The notes under the pieces: model-generated
Told to the model about the DNA's origin: nothing
The model's database searches: none
Seen by the model: only the letters and a program-made list of their open reading frames with translations
Shown here: in pieces, positions 1 through 8,519 of the stretch
Numbering within the stretch: position 1 is the stretch's first letter
Layout of the letters: each line of letters opens with the position of its first letter
Made by a program: the position numbers and the translations under genes
Assembly: GCF_029428675.1 (NCBI RefSeq)
Contig: NZ_JAJNEL010000001.1
Span: 6,386,001 to 6,450,000, forward strand
DNA: 64,000 bases
Direction of reading: 5' to 3'
Source: Streptomyces sp. JH14
GTDB lineage: Bacteria > Actinomycetota > Actinomycetes > Streptomycetales > Streptomycetaceae

Positions 1-1476
1 ACGGTCGTCTCCGACTACGGGTCGATCGCGTTCCTGCAGACCATGCACCGCGTCGCCGCCACCGAGGCCGACGCGGCCCGCCTCGCGTTGAGCGCCGGCA
101 TGGACATCGAACTGCCCAACACCCGTTGCTACGGCGACCCTCTCGCCCAGCGGCTCGACGCAGGGCAGGTCGCGCCCGGGCTCCTGGACCGCGCCGTCGA
201 ACGGGTTCTGCGCCACAAGCTCCGGCTCGGTCTTCTGGATGCCGGCTACACCCCGGAGGCGGACGCCGGCGTCGGCACCCCCGTCGACCTGGACTCCCCG
301 GCGAACCGCGCGCTCGCCCGCACCGTCGCCGAACGCTCCGTCGTCCTGCTCGCCAACGAGGGCGCCGCCCTGCCCCTGGAAGGCGCCCGCACTCCCGTCA
401 TCGCCCTGATCGGTCCGGGCGCCGACGACTCCGGCACCTTCCTGGGCTGCTACTCCTTCCCCAATCACGTGCTGCCCAAGTATCCCGGCCACCCGGCGGG
501 GCTGGCTCTGCCCAGCCTGCGCGAGGCGCTCACTGCCGAGCTGCCGGACGTCACCTTCACCTACGAGCAGGGCTGTGCGGTGAGCGGCGACGACCGCTCC
601 GGTCTGCCCGCCGCCGCCCGCGCAGCCGCCTCGGCCGACCTGGCCCTGGTCGTCGTCGGTGACCGCTCCGGAATGTTCGGCAACGGCACCTCGGGGGAGG
701 GGTGCGACGCACCCGATCTCGATCTTCCGGGCGTGCAGGCGCAGTTGCTCGAGGAAGTGCTCGCCACCGGCGTCCCGGTCGTCCTGCTCGTCGTCTCCGG
801 CCGCCCCTACGCGCTCGGAGGTCTCGCCGAGCGCTGTGCGGCCGTCGTGCAGACGTTCATGCCCGGCGAGGAGGGAGGCCCCGCACTGGCCGGCGTACTG
901 TCGGGCCGGGTCACCCCGAGCGGCAAGCTGCCCGTACAGATCCCGGCCACCCCCGGAAGCAGTCCGGGCACCTACCTCAACCCACCCCTCGGCCGCTTCA
1001 GCGACGGCATCAGCGTCCTCGACAACACGCCCCTGTACCCCTTCGGGCACGGCATCTCGTACACCTCGTTCGGCTACGAGGACCTGCGTGTCGCCCATGA
1101 CGGGCGCGTCCCCACCGACGGGTTCATCGAGGTCTCCTGTGTCGTGCGCAACACCGGCGAGCGCGCGGGCCGGGAGACCGTCCAGCTGTACTACGACGAC
1201 CCCGTCGCGCAGGTCGCCCGCCCCACCCAGCAGTTGGTGGCCTTCGACACCGTCGGCCTCGAGCCCGGTGAGCAGGCACGGGTGTCCTTCAGGGTGCACG
1301 CCGACCAGACCTCGTACACCAAGGACGCCTCGGGCGACGGGCAGCGCATCGTCGAACCCGGCACCATCCGCCTCATGCTCGGCTCCTCCAGCGGTGACAT
1401 CCGGCTGAGCGCCGACATCGAACTCATCGGGCCGCAGCGCCGGGTGGGCGCAGACCGCCACCTCACCCACTCCTGA
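1..1476 (+). CDS. GH3 beta-glucosidase/beta-xylosidase, 3' part
   Basis: This is the C-terminal ~491 residues of a glycoside hydrolase family 3 enzyme whose 5' end lies before the window. The frame is open from base 1 and starts with VVSDYGSI, the GH3 nucleophile motif (Asp at residue 5 of the fragment). The (alpha/beta)6 sandwich domain follows, with ALIGPGADD and the GEEGG loop, then a C-terminal fibronectin-III-like domain from about residue 375 (RNTGERAGRETVQLYY). Family members release terminal beta-linked glucose or xylose from oligosaccharides. No signal peptide can be judged because the start is missing. An MFS transporter follows on the same strand, consistent with uptake and intracellular hydrolysis of an oligosaccharide; the substrate cannot be read from the sequence. 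Seen: motif and domain order. Inferred: substrate role. Confidence 0.92.
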   Translation, partial: TVVSDYGSIAFLQTMHRVAATEADAARLALSAGMDIELPNTRCYGDPLAQRLDAGQVAPGLLDRAVERVLRHKLRLGLLDAGYTPEADAGVGTPVDLDSPANRALARTVAERSVVLLANEGAALPLEGARTPVIALIGPGADDSGTFLGCYSFPNHVLPKYPGHPAGLALPSLREALTAELPDVTFTYEQGCAVSGDDRSGLPAAARAAASADLALVVVGDRSGMFGNGTSGEGCDAPDLDLPGVQAQLLEEVLATGVPVVLLVVSGRPYALGGLAERCAAVVQTFMPGEEGGPALAGVLSGRVTPSGKLPVQIPATPGSSPGTYLNPPLGRFSDGISVLDNTPLYPFGHGISYTSFGYEDLRVAHDGRVPTDGFIEVSCVVRNTGERAGRETVQLYYDDPVAQVARPTQQLVAFDTVGLEPGEQARVSFRVHADQTSYTKDASGDGQRIVEPGTIRLMLGSSSGDIRLSADIELIGPQRRVGADRHLTHS

Positions 1477-1502
1477 CCGGACCCTCACGGCTTTCCGGGA
1501 AC

Positions 1503-1531
1503 CCCCGCCCGGCCCCACGGGCCGGGCGGGG
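1503..1531 (+). terminator. Hairpin terminator after the GH3 gene
   Basis: A perfect 13-bp GC stem (1503-1515 with 1519-1531) and a 3-base loop lie 27 bases after the GH3 stop codon. There is no U-tract, as is usual in Streptomyces. Confidence 0.6.
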
Positions 1532-1642
1532 CTCCCCGCCGCGAGCCCCCTGCCGCAGCCGACGACGGTCGAGCCCCGCCTCGCGCCGTGCCTCCGCATG
1601 GCTGCGCACGTCCTGCCCGCTCACAAGGAAGCAGCCCTCACC

Positions 1643-2935
1643 GTGACCACGGACACCCTCCGCAGCGCCACCGGCGCGCCCCCGGCCGGCGAGTCCGCCG
1701 CCACCGCACAGGCCGTGCCGGACCCCCGGCCCCGGCTGGTCGTCGGCATGGCGGCAGGTCAACTCGGCCTGTTCCTGGCCCTGTTGACGCCCATTCTGGT
1801 CAGCCTGCAACTCAAGGTGCAGTCGATCGTCCCCGAGGACGACCAGGTCACCTCGCTCGGCATCATCACCACGACGGGCTCGGTGGCGGCGATGCTGGCC
1901 AACCCGTTCTTCGGGCGCCTCAGCGACCGCACCACCAGCCGTTTCGGCCGCCGCAGGCCATGGCTCGTCCTGGGCATGCTGGGCCTGCTCATCGGACTGG
2001 TGATCATCGCGACGGCGAGCGGTGTCGCCACCATCACCGTCGGCTTCGTCATCGCCTCCGCATCCGCCAACGCGGCACTGGCCGCCTTCGTCGCGACCGT
2101 CGCCGACAACGTCCCCGAGCACAAGCGCGGCAAGATCAGCGGGCTGCTCGGCATCATGCAGAACCTGGCACCCACCGCGGGCACCTGGATCGCCAGGTCC
2201 TTCACCGACCAGATGCTGCTGCTCTTCCTGGTCCCCAGCGTCATCGGCATCCTCCTGGTGATCGGCTACGTCCTGGTCCTGCCGGACAAGCCGCTGGAGC
2301 AGAAGCCCCCGCGGGAGGGGTTCAAGGCCGTCCTGCGCACGTACTGGGTCAGCCCCAAGCAGCACCCGGACTTCGCCTGGGCCTGGCTCTCGCGCTTCCT
2401 GCTGACCCTCGCCAATTGGATGTTCACCACCTTCCGTCTCATCTACCTCCAGCACGAAATGCGGCTCACCACGGCCGAGGCGACCGAGACGCTCGCCACC
2501 GGCGTCCTCATCTACGGACTGTGCGTGATGGGCTCCGCGCAGGCCGCGGGGTGGCTCTCGGACCGCTTCGGACGCCGCAAGCCGTTCATCGCCATGGCCG
2601 CGGTGCTGTTCGGCGTCGGGATGCTGATCCTCAGCCAGTCCGACACCATCGCCCTGTTCTACTGTGCGGAGATCGTCCTGGGGCTGGGCTTCGGTACCTA
2701 CCTCGGCGTCGACCTCGCCCTGGTCATCGACGTGCTGCCGGACCCGGAGAACCCCTCCAAGGACCTCGGCATCTTCAACATCGCGATGTCCGCCCCGCAG
2801 ATCTTCGCCCCCGCACTCGGAGCGCTCCTCATCTCCCTCGGCGGCGGCCACAACTACTCGATCCTGCTGATCACTTCTTCGCTGGTGTGCCTCGGCGGCG
2901 CACTGGCGATCCTGCCGGTGCGCAAGGTGCACTGA
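1643..2935 (+). CDS. MFS transporter, probable sugar porter
   Basis: Major facilitator superfamily permease of about 430 residues with roughly 12 hydrophobic segments. The loop 2-3 signature reads GRLSDRTTSRFGRRRPW and is echoed in the second half by GWLSDRFGRRKPF. The extended DRTTSRFGRRRPW form is typical of the GPH/SLC45-like sugar porter branch. GTG at 1643 is chosen because AAGGAA lies at 1625-1630 and the hydrophilic N-terminus is then of normal length. An in-frame ATG at 1598 would add 15 residues but has no visible ribosome site. The gene follows a GH3 glycosidase in the same orientation, so it probably imports the glycoside or sugar that enzyme acts on. Substrate and coupling ion are inferred from family only. 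Confidence 0.85.
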   Translation: MTTDTLRSATGAPPAGESAATAQAVPDPRPRLVVGMAAGQLGLFLALLTPILVSLQLKVQSIVPEDDQVTSLGIITTTGSVAAMLANPFFGRLSDRTTSRFGRRRPWLVLGMLGLLIGLVIIATASGVATITVGFVIASASANAALAAFVATVADNVPEHKRGKISGLLGIMQNLAPTAGTWIARSFTDQMLLLFLVPSVIGILLVIGYVLVLPDKPLEQKPPREGFKAVLRTYWVSPKQHPDFAWAWLSRFLLTLANWMFTTFRLIYLQHEMRLTTAEATETLATGVLIYGLCVMGSAQAAGWLSDRFGRRKPFIAMAAVLFGVGMLILSQSDTIALFYCAEIVLGLGFGTYLGVDLALVIDVLPDPENPSKDLGIFNIAMSAPQIFAPALGALLISLGGGHNYSILLITSSLVCLGGALAILPVRKVH

Positions 2936-2992
2936 CAGCCGTCCGGAGCGTCAAGGGCCGCCCGGCCGACGGGAACACGGCATCATGGCCGC

Positions 2993-3529
2993 ATGCGCAA
3001 ACGTGAGGCCGTCACCGTCACCCTGGTACGCGGTGACATCACAGGGCAGTCCGTCGATGCCATCGTCAACGCGGCGAACTCCTCCCTGCTCGGCGGCGGC
3101 GGGGTGGACGGCGCGATCCATCGCCGTGGCGGCCCGGAGATCCTCGCCGCGTGCCGGAAGCTGCGCGCCTCGCAGTACGGAAAGGGGCTGCCGACCGGGC
3201 AGGCCGTCGCCACCACGGCCGGGAATCTCGACGCCCGATGGGTGATCCACACCGTCGGACCGGTCTGGAGCGGCGCCGAGGACCGGTCCGCGCTGCTGGC
3301 CTCGTGCTACCGCGAGTCTCTGCGGGTGGCCGCTGAGCTGGGCGCGCGTACCGTGGCCTTTCCCGCCATTTCGACCGGCATCTACGGCTGGCCCATGGAC
3401 GACGGGGCGCGCATCGCCGTCCGCACGGTGCTGGCGGAGGCCGCCGCTCCGGTCGAGGAGGTGCGGTTCGTCCTCTTTGACGCACACGCGTACGCGAGGT
3501 TCGAAGAGGTCCTGGCAGCGCAAGGCTGA
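2993..3529 (+). CDS. Macrodomain O-acetyl-ADP-ribose deacetylase
   Basis: A 178-residue single macrodomain of YmdB type. Visible motifs are GDITGQSVDAIVNAANSSLL (ADP-ribose-binding Asp and catalytic-loop Asn residues), GGGGVDGAI, and the diphosphate loop SFPAISTG-like segment AFPAISTGIYGWP near residue 122. The family hydrolyses O-acetyl-ADP-ribose, the by-product of sirtuin deacetylation, and mono-ADP-ribosyl esters in the cytosol. A sirtuin gene lies about 3 kb downstream, which fits this role although the two are not in one operon. The start ATG at 2993 is 8 bases after another ATG in a different frame; the reading frame and family start agree with 2993. The length is normal for the family. 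Confidence 0.93.
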   Translation: MRKREAVTVTLVRGDITGQSVDAIVNAANSSLLGGGGVDGAIHRRGGPEILAACRKLRASQYGKGLPTGQAVATTAGNLDARWVIHTVGPVWSGAEDRSALLASCYRESLRVAAELGARTVAFPAISTGIYGWPMDDGARIAVRTVLAEAAAPVEEVRFVLFDAHAYARFEEVLAAQG

Positions 3530-3578
3530 TGTCGGATTCTCGCCAGCCCCGGCCCGCCCGGTGGCCCATGCTTGAAGC

Positions 3579-5054
3579 ATGTACACCGACACCGAGCGCT
3601 GCGTACGGGCCGTCCAGTCCAAGGACGCCCGCTTCGACGGCTGGTTCTTCACGGCAGTCCTGACCACCCGGATCTACTGCCGTCCGAGCTGCCCCGTCGT
3701 GCCGCCCAAGGTCGAGAACATGACCTTCTACCCGAGCGCCGCCGCCTGTCAGCAGGCCGGCTTCCGCGCCTGCAAGCGGTGCCGGCCGGACACCAGCCCC
3801 GGCTCCCCGGAGTGGAACGCCCGCGCCGACTCGGTCGCCCGCGCGATGCGTCTCATCGGGGACGGCGTCGTCGACCGTGAGGGCGTGCCGGGGCTGGCCG
3901 CCCGGCTCGGCTACTCCGCCCGGCAGATCGAACGCCAGCTCCTCGCCGAGCTGGGCGCCGGCCCCTTGGCCCTGGCCCGCGCCCAGCGCGCCCAGACCGC
4001 CCGGCTGCTCATCGAGACGACCGGACTCCCCATGGCCGACGTGGCGTTCGCGGCCGGCTTCTCCTCCGTGCGTACCTTCAACGACACCGTCCGCGAGGTC
4101 TTCGCCCTCGCGCCCGGCGAACTGCGCACCCGCGCCGCCCGGTCCGCGAAGCCGCCGGCGACCCCGGGCGTGATCGCGCTGAGGCTGCCGTACCGGGCCC
4201 CGCTCAACCCCTCCAACCTCTTCGGCCACCTCGCCGCGACGGCGGTCCCCGGCGTCGAGGAGTGGCGCGACGGCGCCTACCGCCGCACGCTCACCCTCCC
4301 GCACGGACACGGCATCGTCGCCCTCACCCCGCGCCCCGACCACATCGCGTGCCGGCTCTTCCTCACAGATCCGCGCGACCTCACCCTCGCCATCAGCCGC
4401 TGCCGCTGGCTGCTCGACCTGGACGCCGACCCGGTCGCCGTGGACGACCGGCTGAGGGCCGACCCGCTGCTCGCCCCGCTCGTCGACAAGGCCCCGGGGC
4501 GGCGGGTGCCGCGTACGGTCGACGGTGCGGAGTTCGCCGTACGGGCGGTGCTCGGCCAGCAGGTCTCCACGGCCGCCGCCCGCACCCACGCGGCCCGCCT
4601 GGTCACCGCCCACGGCGTCCCGGTCGACGATCCGGAGGGCGGCGGCCTCACCCACCTCTTCCCGGTACCCGAGGCGCTCGCCGGTCTCGACCCGGAGCGG
4701 CTCGCCCTGCCCCGCAGCCGCCGTACCACCCTCACCACACTCGTCGGCGCGCTCGCCGACGGCTCGCTGCGGCTCGGCACCGACACCGACTGGACGAAGG
4801 CCCGGGCCGAACTGACCACACTTCCCGGCTTCGGCCCATGGACCGTCGAGGTCATCGCCATGCGGGCGCTCGGCGACCCGGACGCCTTCCTCCCCACCGA
4901 CCTCGGCATCCGGAGGGCGGCGGCCGAACTCGGCCTCCCGTCGACGCCCGCGGCGCTCACCGCGCGCGCGGCGGCCTGGCGTCCCTGGCGGGCGTACGCC
5001 GTCCAGTACCTGTGGACCGTCGACGACCATCCCATCAACCACCTGCCAGCCTGA
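3579..5054 (+). CDS. Ada-type methyltransferase/AraC regulator fused to AlkA 3-methyladenine DNA glycosylase
   Basis: The 491-residue protein has three parts. Residues 1-75 are the Ada zinc domain, with acceptor/zinc cysteines Cys34, Cys38, Cys65 and Cys68. Residues ~85-190 are an AraC-type helix-turn-helix (GYSARQIERQL, VAFAAGFSSVRTFND). Residues ~200-491 are an AlkA glycosylase, with the helix-hairpin-helix LPGFGPWTVEVIAMR and the downstream catalytic Asp in FLPTDLGI. Ada methylates itself on phosphotriesters and then activates transcription; AlkA removes N-methylpurines. This fused arrangement is known in actinobacteria, where Ogt is separate. The ogt gene begins 12 bases downstream, so the two form an alkylation-repair operon probably autoregulated by the Ada part. 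Confidence 0.93.
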   Translation: MYTDTERCVRAVQSKDARFDGWFFTAVLTTRIYCRPSCPVVPPKVENMTFYPSAAACQQAGFRACKRCRPDTSPGSPEWNARADSVARAMRLIGDGVVDREGVPGLAARLGYSARQIERQLLAELGAGPLALARAQRAQTARLLIETTGLPMADVAFAAGFSSVRTFNDTVREVFALAPGELRTRAARSAKPPATPGVIALRLPYRAPLNPSNLFGHLAATAVPGVEEWRDGAYRRTLTLPHGHGIVALTPRPDHIACRLFLTDPRDLTLAISRCRWLLDLDADPVAVDDRLRADPLLAPLVDKAPGRRVPRTVDGAEFAVRAVLGQQVSTAAARTHAARLVTAHGVPVDDPEGGGLTHLFPVPEALAGLDPERLALPRSRRTTLTTLVGALADGSLRLGTDTDWTKARAELTTLPGFGPWTVEVIAMRALGDPDAFLPTDLGIRRAAAELGLPSTPAALTARAAAWRPWRAYAVQYLWTVDDHPINHLPA

Positions 5055-5066
5055 GGGAGTTCTCTC

Positions 5067-5585
5067 ATGACCTCGACACACACCACGACCAGGCAGCACA
5101 CGGTCGTCGACAGCCCGTACGGTCCACTGACCCTCGTCGCCACCGACGGCGTGCTCTCGGGGCTCTACATGACCGGACAGCGGCACCGACCGCCGGAGGA
5201 GAACTTCGGCGAGCCCGATCCGCGCCCGTTCACCGAGGCGATCCGTCAGCTGGACGCCTACTTCCGCGGCGAACTCAGAGAGTTCGACCTGCCGCTGCAC
5301 CTGGACGGAACCCCGTTCCAGCGCAGCGTGTGGGAACAGCTCCGGCAGATCCCGTACGGCCGGACACGCTCGTACGGGGAACTCGCCGAGAACCTGGGCA
5401 AGCCGGGCGCCTCACGCGCGGTCGGCCTCGCCAACGGCAAGAACCCGGTGGGGATCATCGTCCCGTGCCACCGGGTCATCGGAGCGTCCGGCAGCCTCAC
5501 CGGGTACGGCGGCGGCCTCGACCGCAAGCAGCGGCTGCTGGCCTTCGAGAACGGCGCGGGGGACGACACCCCGACGCTCTTCTGA
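5067..5585 (+). CDS. ogt: Methylated-DNA--protein-cysteine methyltransferase
   Basis: A 172-residue O6-alkylguanine-DNA alkyltransferase with the suicide-cysteine motif IVPCHRVIG (Cys134). The DNA-binding helix and Arg finger segment PYGRTRSYGELA lie upstream and the GGGLDRKQRLL end segment follows. It transfers methyl from O6-methylguanine in DNA to its own cysteine, once per molecule. GAGGGAG just before the ATG is a strong ribosome site. It is the second gene of the ada-alkA/ogt repair pair, and together they cover phosphotriester, N3-alkylpurine and O6-alkylguanine lesions. It is followed by a strong bidirectional terminator. Confidence 0.96.
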   Translation: MTSTHTTTRQHTVVDSPYGPLTLVATDGVLSGLYMTGQRHRPPEENFGEPDPRPFTEAIRQLDAYFRGELREFDLPLHLDGTPFQRSVWEQLRQIPYGRTRSYGELAENLGKPGASRAVGLANGKNPVGIIVPCHRVIGASGSLTGYGGGLDRKQRLLAFENGAGDDTPTLF

Positions 5586-5630
5586 GGGCTCTCCTGCCCT
5601 CCCTGGCGGGCCGGCCCTCAGGACGTGTTC

Positions 5631-5687
5631 CGGACACGACGAAGCCCGAGGGACGCACAGCGCGTCCCTCGGGCTTCGTCGTGTCCG
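5631..5687. terminator. Bidirectional terminator between ogt and the GDT1-type gene
   Basis: A perfect 26-bp inverted repeat (5631-5656 with 5662-5687, 5-base loop) lies between two convergent genes. It can serve both strands. Confidence 0.85.
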
Positions 5688-5702
5688 TGTGGCGGAACCG
5701 GC

Positions 5703-6287
5703 TCAGGCCGTGAAGATCTCGACCACGGACCAGATCGCCAGCCCCAGCATGCACAGCCCGCCGATGCGCTGGACGGTCTTGAGCGGCACCCGCTTCGCGA
5801 TGAAGCGCCCCGCGAGCAGCGCCAGGGCGGAGACGGACATCAGGGCGGCCAGGGAGCCGATGGCCGTGGACCATGTGCCGTTGCTGGCAGCCAGGTTGGC
5901 CGTGGTGATCTGGGTGAGGTCGCCCCACTCGCTGATGAACACCGCCATGAACGCGGTCGAGTAGACGGGCCAGAAGCCGGTCACGGTCTTGGTGTCCGCC
6001 GCGTCGTCGCCCTCGTCGTCGCCCCCGCGCAGCAGCATGAACGCGCCGAAGGCGAAAAGGGCTGCCGAGACGAGCTTGACGATCCAGCCGGGCAGCAGCC
6101 CGAGCAGGCCGCCCGCACCGACGGCGATCGCGACATGCACGAGGAACGCGGACGACGTGCCGAACCAGACGTACAGCGGGCGCATGCGCGTGCCCATGGC
6201 CAGCGACGCGAACATCGTCTTGTCGGGGAGCTCCGCGAGGAAGATCAGCCCGAAGGCGGTGATGATCGCCAGGGGGTCGAGATGCAT
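5703..6287 (-). CDS. GDT1/TMEM165 (UPF0016) family cation transporter, probable Mn2+ exporter
   Basis: A 194-residue membrane protein of two repeated three-helix halves. Each half carries the family signature: ELPDKT at residues 19-24 and EWGDLTQ in the second half. An acidic cytosolic loop (GGDDEGDDAAD) separates them. These motifs line the cation path in UPF0016 proteins, which exchange Mn2+ or Ca2+ for protons. The start at MHLDP is chosen because it places the first motif at its normal position; a longer frame to 6455 would run into the riboswitch. A yybP-ykoY-type leader on the same strand supports manganese as the regulated ion. Family and motifs are seen; the ion is inferred from the riboswitch. 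Confidence 0.9.
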   Translation of the reverse strand: MHLDPLAIITAFGLIFLAELPDKTMFASLAMGTRMRPLYVWFGTSSAFLVHVAIAVGAGGLLGLLPGWIVKLVSAALFAFGAFMLLRGGDDEGDDAADTKTVTGFWPVYSTAFMAVFISEWGDLTQITTANLAASNGTWSTAIGSLAALMSVSALALLAGRFIAKRVPLKTVQRIGGLCMLGLAIWSVVEIFTA

Positions 6288-6411
6288 CCGGGTGGCTTTC
6301 TGTGAGAGCCGGGCCCCGGGCCTTTCCGCAAAGTGCCACTCGGGCTTTTCGGAGGACCACTCGGCCCGGCATGACTGCAGCGCCCGCGGGTACGCGGACA
6401 CGTCATACCTG

Positions 6412-6515
6412 ACCGAAGGTCTCGCCCGCCCGTGATGATCCACGAGCCCGGCCACCGGGAACCCGGAGGTTCCAGTGTGTCGACGACCGGTTTGCGGGGC
6501 TACTCCCCTTCGCGT
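6412..6515 (-). ncRNA. yybP-ykoY manganese riboswitch
   Basis: The minus strand has the class hallmark GGGGAGTAG at 6508-6500. It is closed by a P1 helix, CGAAGG (6512-6507) pairing with CCTTCG (6419-6414) directly after the conserved GAGA. The ~80 bases between can form two helical legs. The element ends about 125 bases upstream of the GDT1-type start, and this riboswitch class is known to precede such transporters and to sense Mn2+. The expression platform between 6288 and 6411 was not resolved. A covariance-model scan would settle the exact ends. Confidence 0.82.
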
Positions 6516-6657
6516 GCTCCACTGTACCCCACCGGCCCGGCGTCCCAGGAGGCGGAGGGGAACTGGTGTTCGATGCGACCTCCTGCCGGCGCACCACGCG
6601 GCGGGGGCAGTTCCACCACCGTTCCGCGTCCGCGAAAGGGCAGCCTGCGCCCGCTGC

Positions 6658-7401
6658 TCAGCCCTGCGCCCGCGCGGCTGCCTCGGCGGTCAGGCGTGCG
6701 AGCAGCGACGGCAGCGCGGTCCCGATGGGTTCGCGGATCGTCTCCTCGGCCAGTTCGTCGTACGGCGTCGGCTCGGCGTTCACCACGATCAGCCGCGCAC
6801 CGTGCTCCGCCGCGATGCCGGCGAGCGATGCGGCGGGCTGCACCTGCAACGTCGTACCGACGGCGATGAACACCTCGCACGCCTTCGCGATCGACATCGC
6901 CTCGCCCAGCACCACCGGATCGAGCCGCTCGCCGAACATGACCGTCGCCGACTTGAGGATGCCGCCGCAGACCGCGCACGACGGGTCCTCCTCGCCGGCC
7001 TCGACCCTCTTCAGCGCCTCGGCCATCGGCGACCGGGCATGGCAGCGGGTGCAGACCACCTCCCGTACGGTGCCGTGCAGTTCCAGGACCTTGCGCGCGG
7101 AGACACCAGCCAGCTGGTGCAGCCCGTCGACGTTCTGCGTGATCACCCGCACAGGGACACCGGACCGCTCCAGGTCCGCCACGGCCCGGTGGGCGGCGTT
7201 CGGCTCCGCGTCCCAGGCCGCACTCGTGCGGCGCATCTGCCAGGAGCGGCGACGGATCTCCGGATCGGCCATGTAGAAGTCGTACGTCACGAGCTTCTCG
7301 GCCTCCGGGTCCTTCCGCCAGAGACCGTTCGGCCCGCGGTAGTCGGGAATGCCGGAGTCCGTGGAGATGCCGGCGCCGCTGAGGATCGCGACAAGAGTCA
7401 T
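6658..7401 (-). CDS. SIR2-family NAD-dependent protein deacylase
   Basis: A 247-residue sirtuin. It has the NAD-binding motif GAGIS (residues 9-13), SGIPDYRGPNGLW, the TQNVDGLH segment, catalytic His in LELHGT, and a four-cysteine zinc site (CTRC and CAVC). It removes acetyl or other acyl groups from protein lysines, consuming NAD and releasing O-acetyl-ADP-ribose. The start MTLVAILSGAGIS is the usual one; the open frame extends to 7497 but the upstream residues are proline/arginine-rich and not family-like. The gene is monocistronic on the minus strand. A macrodomain deacetylase for its by-product lies upstream in the window at 2993-3529. Confidence 0.94.
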   Translation of the reverse strand: MTLVAILSGAGISTDSGIPDYRGPNGLWRKDPEAEKLVTYDFYMADPEIRRRSWQMRRTSAAWDAEPNAAHRAVADLERSGVPVRVITQNVDGLHQLAGVSARKVLELHGTVREVVCTRCHARSPMAEALKRVEAGEEDPSCAVCGGILKSATVMFGERLDPVVLGEAMSIAKACEVFIAVGTTLQVQPAASLAGIAAEHGARLIVVNAEPTPYDELAEETIREPIGTALPSLLARLTAEAAARAQG

Positions 7402-7560
7402 ACGGTCGAGCGTACGCAGCGGTCGCGGCAGCCCGCGAGGCGTTATCCGGCGGTTGCCGGGTCCCCGCCCGTCGGGCGGGAGTCGCGGGAGAGACACGGG
7501 ACGGCTCCTTCGGCACCCTGCGAAACACCCTCAGCGATCCCGATCACGCCATGCCGGGGG

Positions 7561-7764
7561 TCACCGCTTGCGCTCCACGGGTGTGAACGGGCCGGCATCG
7601 GGATGTCCGGACGCTTCAACGACGGTCTTCGATCCGGTCGTTGCACGGTCCAGGCAGAGCGAGCCGCCCATGGGGCGCAGGTCGAGGAAGAACCGGGTGG
7701 GCCGGCACGAAGGCGAACGCGTGCCGGCAGCCGTCGGCCGGATCGCGAACCGACGCTCTGTCAC
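7561..7764 (-). CDS. Possible small protein of unknown function
   Basis: A 67-codon frame lies in the 412-base gap between the sirtuin and the Nudix fragment. It begins MTERRFAIRPTAAGTR and ends PFTPVERKR. The second half has Streptomyces-like codon use and reads like a folded protein (RFFLDLRPMGGSLCLDR). The middle (SPSCRP) looks out of register, so it may be a frameshifted remnant. No function is recognised. The rest of the gap (7402-7560 and 7765-7813) shows nothing beyond the presumed sirtuin promoter area. Confidence 0.3.
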   Translation of the reverse strand: MTERRFAIRPTAAGTRSPSCRPTRFFLDLRPMGGSLCLDRATTGSKTVVEASGHPDAGPFTPVERKR

Positions 7765-7813
7765 ACTCCAGTGGTGCGGGGCGGATACGCGAAGAGAGTC
7801 CCGACCGCCCGAG

Positions 7814-8174
7814 TCAGGGGGCGACCGGCCTGCCGTCCTCCAGCTCCACCGCGCCCGCCCCGGAGTCCAGCACCTGCAGCGCCGCGCGCACCCGGTGGCC
7901 GAGCGAACCGAGCAGATACCGGTCGAGTGCCCCGCGCTCCACCAGCTTCCAGGACACGAGCTCCTCCTCCTGCAGCCGGATCGCCTTCAACTGCACGTCG
8001 TCCAGGACTCCGCCGTCGTACAGATACGCCGCGATCGGAGGCCGTACGGGGCTGCGCACCCAGTCGATCGCGAGCAGGCGCCCCGGCTCCAGGTCGAGAC
8101 CGATCTCCTCGGCCGTCTCGCGCCGCGCGGCCCGGCGCGGGGTCTCGCCGTCGTCGGACTCGATCGTTCCGCCG
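7814..8174 (-). pseudogene. Nudix hydrolase, 3' part, separated from its 5' part by the recombinase-trio element
   Basis: This fragment continues exactly where the N-terminal fragment at 16071-16210 stops. It encodes GGTIESDDGET followed by the Nudix helix RRETAEEIGL (catalytic glutamates) and the rest of a ~165-residue Nudix protein. The first half ends ...WALPGG, and joining the two at the shared CGGCGG restores the unbroken Nudix box. Nudix enzymes hydrolyse nucleoside diphosphates linked to other groups. A start ATG at 8191 inside the element keeps the frame open and could give a 125-residue product lacking the N-terminal strand, but this would probably not fold. The substrate of the intact enzyme is unknown. 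Confidence 0.88.
8169..8174. repeat. Left 6-bp direct repeat / core site of the recombinase-trio element
   Basis: CCGCCG here matches 16071-16076. One copy belongs to the Nudix reading frame (Gly-Gly codons). It is the likely strand-exchange core. Confidence 0.75.
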
Positions 8175-8519
8175 TTATGAACAGTTCGCATGTCTCAGTA
8201 GCCCAGATGTCTCATCGCGTTGCCCCAAGGAACGAATTCGCAGCTACTGCGGGTGAGCCTGGGTGTCTCAGCGCCGCAGAGCGTCAAAGGCCTCGTCGGT
8301 CCGCAGGACGTCGCAGCTTACTCAGTCGATTGCGGCCCCCGTATGGATGGAGAGCGGGGTCGGACCCGCAGCGCTACGGCCCATCGCTGAAGCAGGGATC
8401 GGCGGGTAGCGGGCGGCGAACAGATGAGAAGTAACCCCGGGGAGGGAGAGTCCGGCACAGACGGCGTCGAGGCCCTGGGGCGGAGGGGCTGACGTCCGAG
8501 GATTAAGACACCCGGGAAT
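8175..8519. other. Left end of the element, non-coding
   Basis: These 345 bases hold no convincing gene. They contain three copies of TGTCTCA (8191-8197, 8208-8214, 8264-8270), then a purine-rich stretch from about 8390 to 8505 that may be structured. The kinase-like gene ends at 8520 reading toward this region. Confidence 0.6.
8191..8270 (+). promoter_or_regulatory. TGTCTCA motif cluster at the left end, probable recombinase-binding sites
   Basis: TGTCTCA occurs at 8191-8197, 8208-8214 and 8264-8270. The inverse, TGAGACA, occurs at 15977-15983 and 16044-16050 near the right end. The copies therefore point inward from both ends, as arm- or core-type binding sites of a recombinase would. Confidence 0.6.

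Noticed and set aside
1598..1642. Earlier ATG start for the MFS transporter
   Set aside because: No ribosome site and an unusual N-terminus; GTG 1643 fits better, though the choice is not certain.
3066..5300. Very long minus-strand open frame opposite the ada-alkA and ogt genes
   Set aside because: Product is low-complexity Arg/Gly/Glu-rich, as expected for the shadow of GC-rich genes; the plus-strand genes have clear catalytic motifs.
8390..8519. Group II intron 5' region
   Set aside because: Some resemblance in G-rich blocks, but no domain V, boundary motif or reverse transcriptase was seen.
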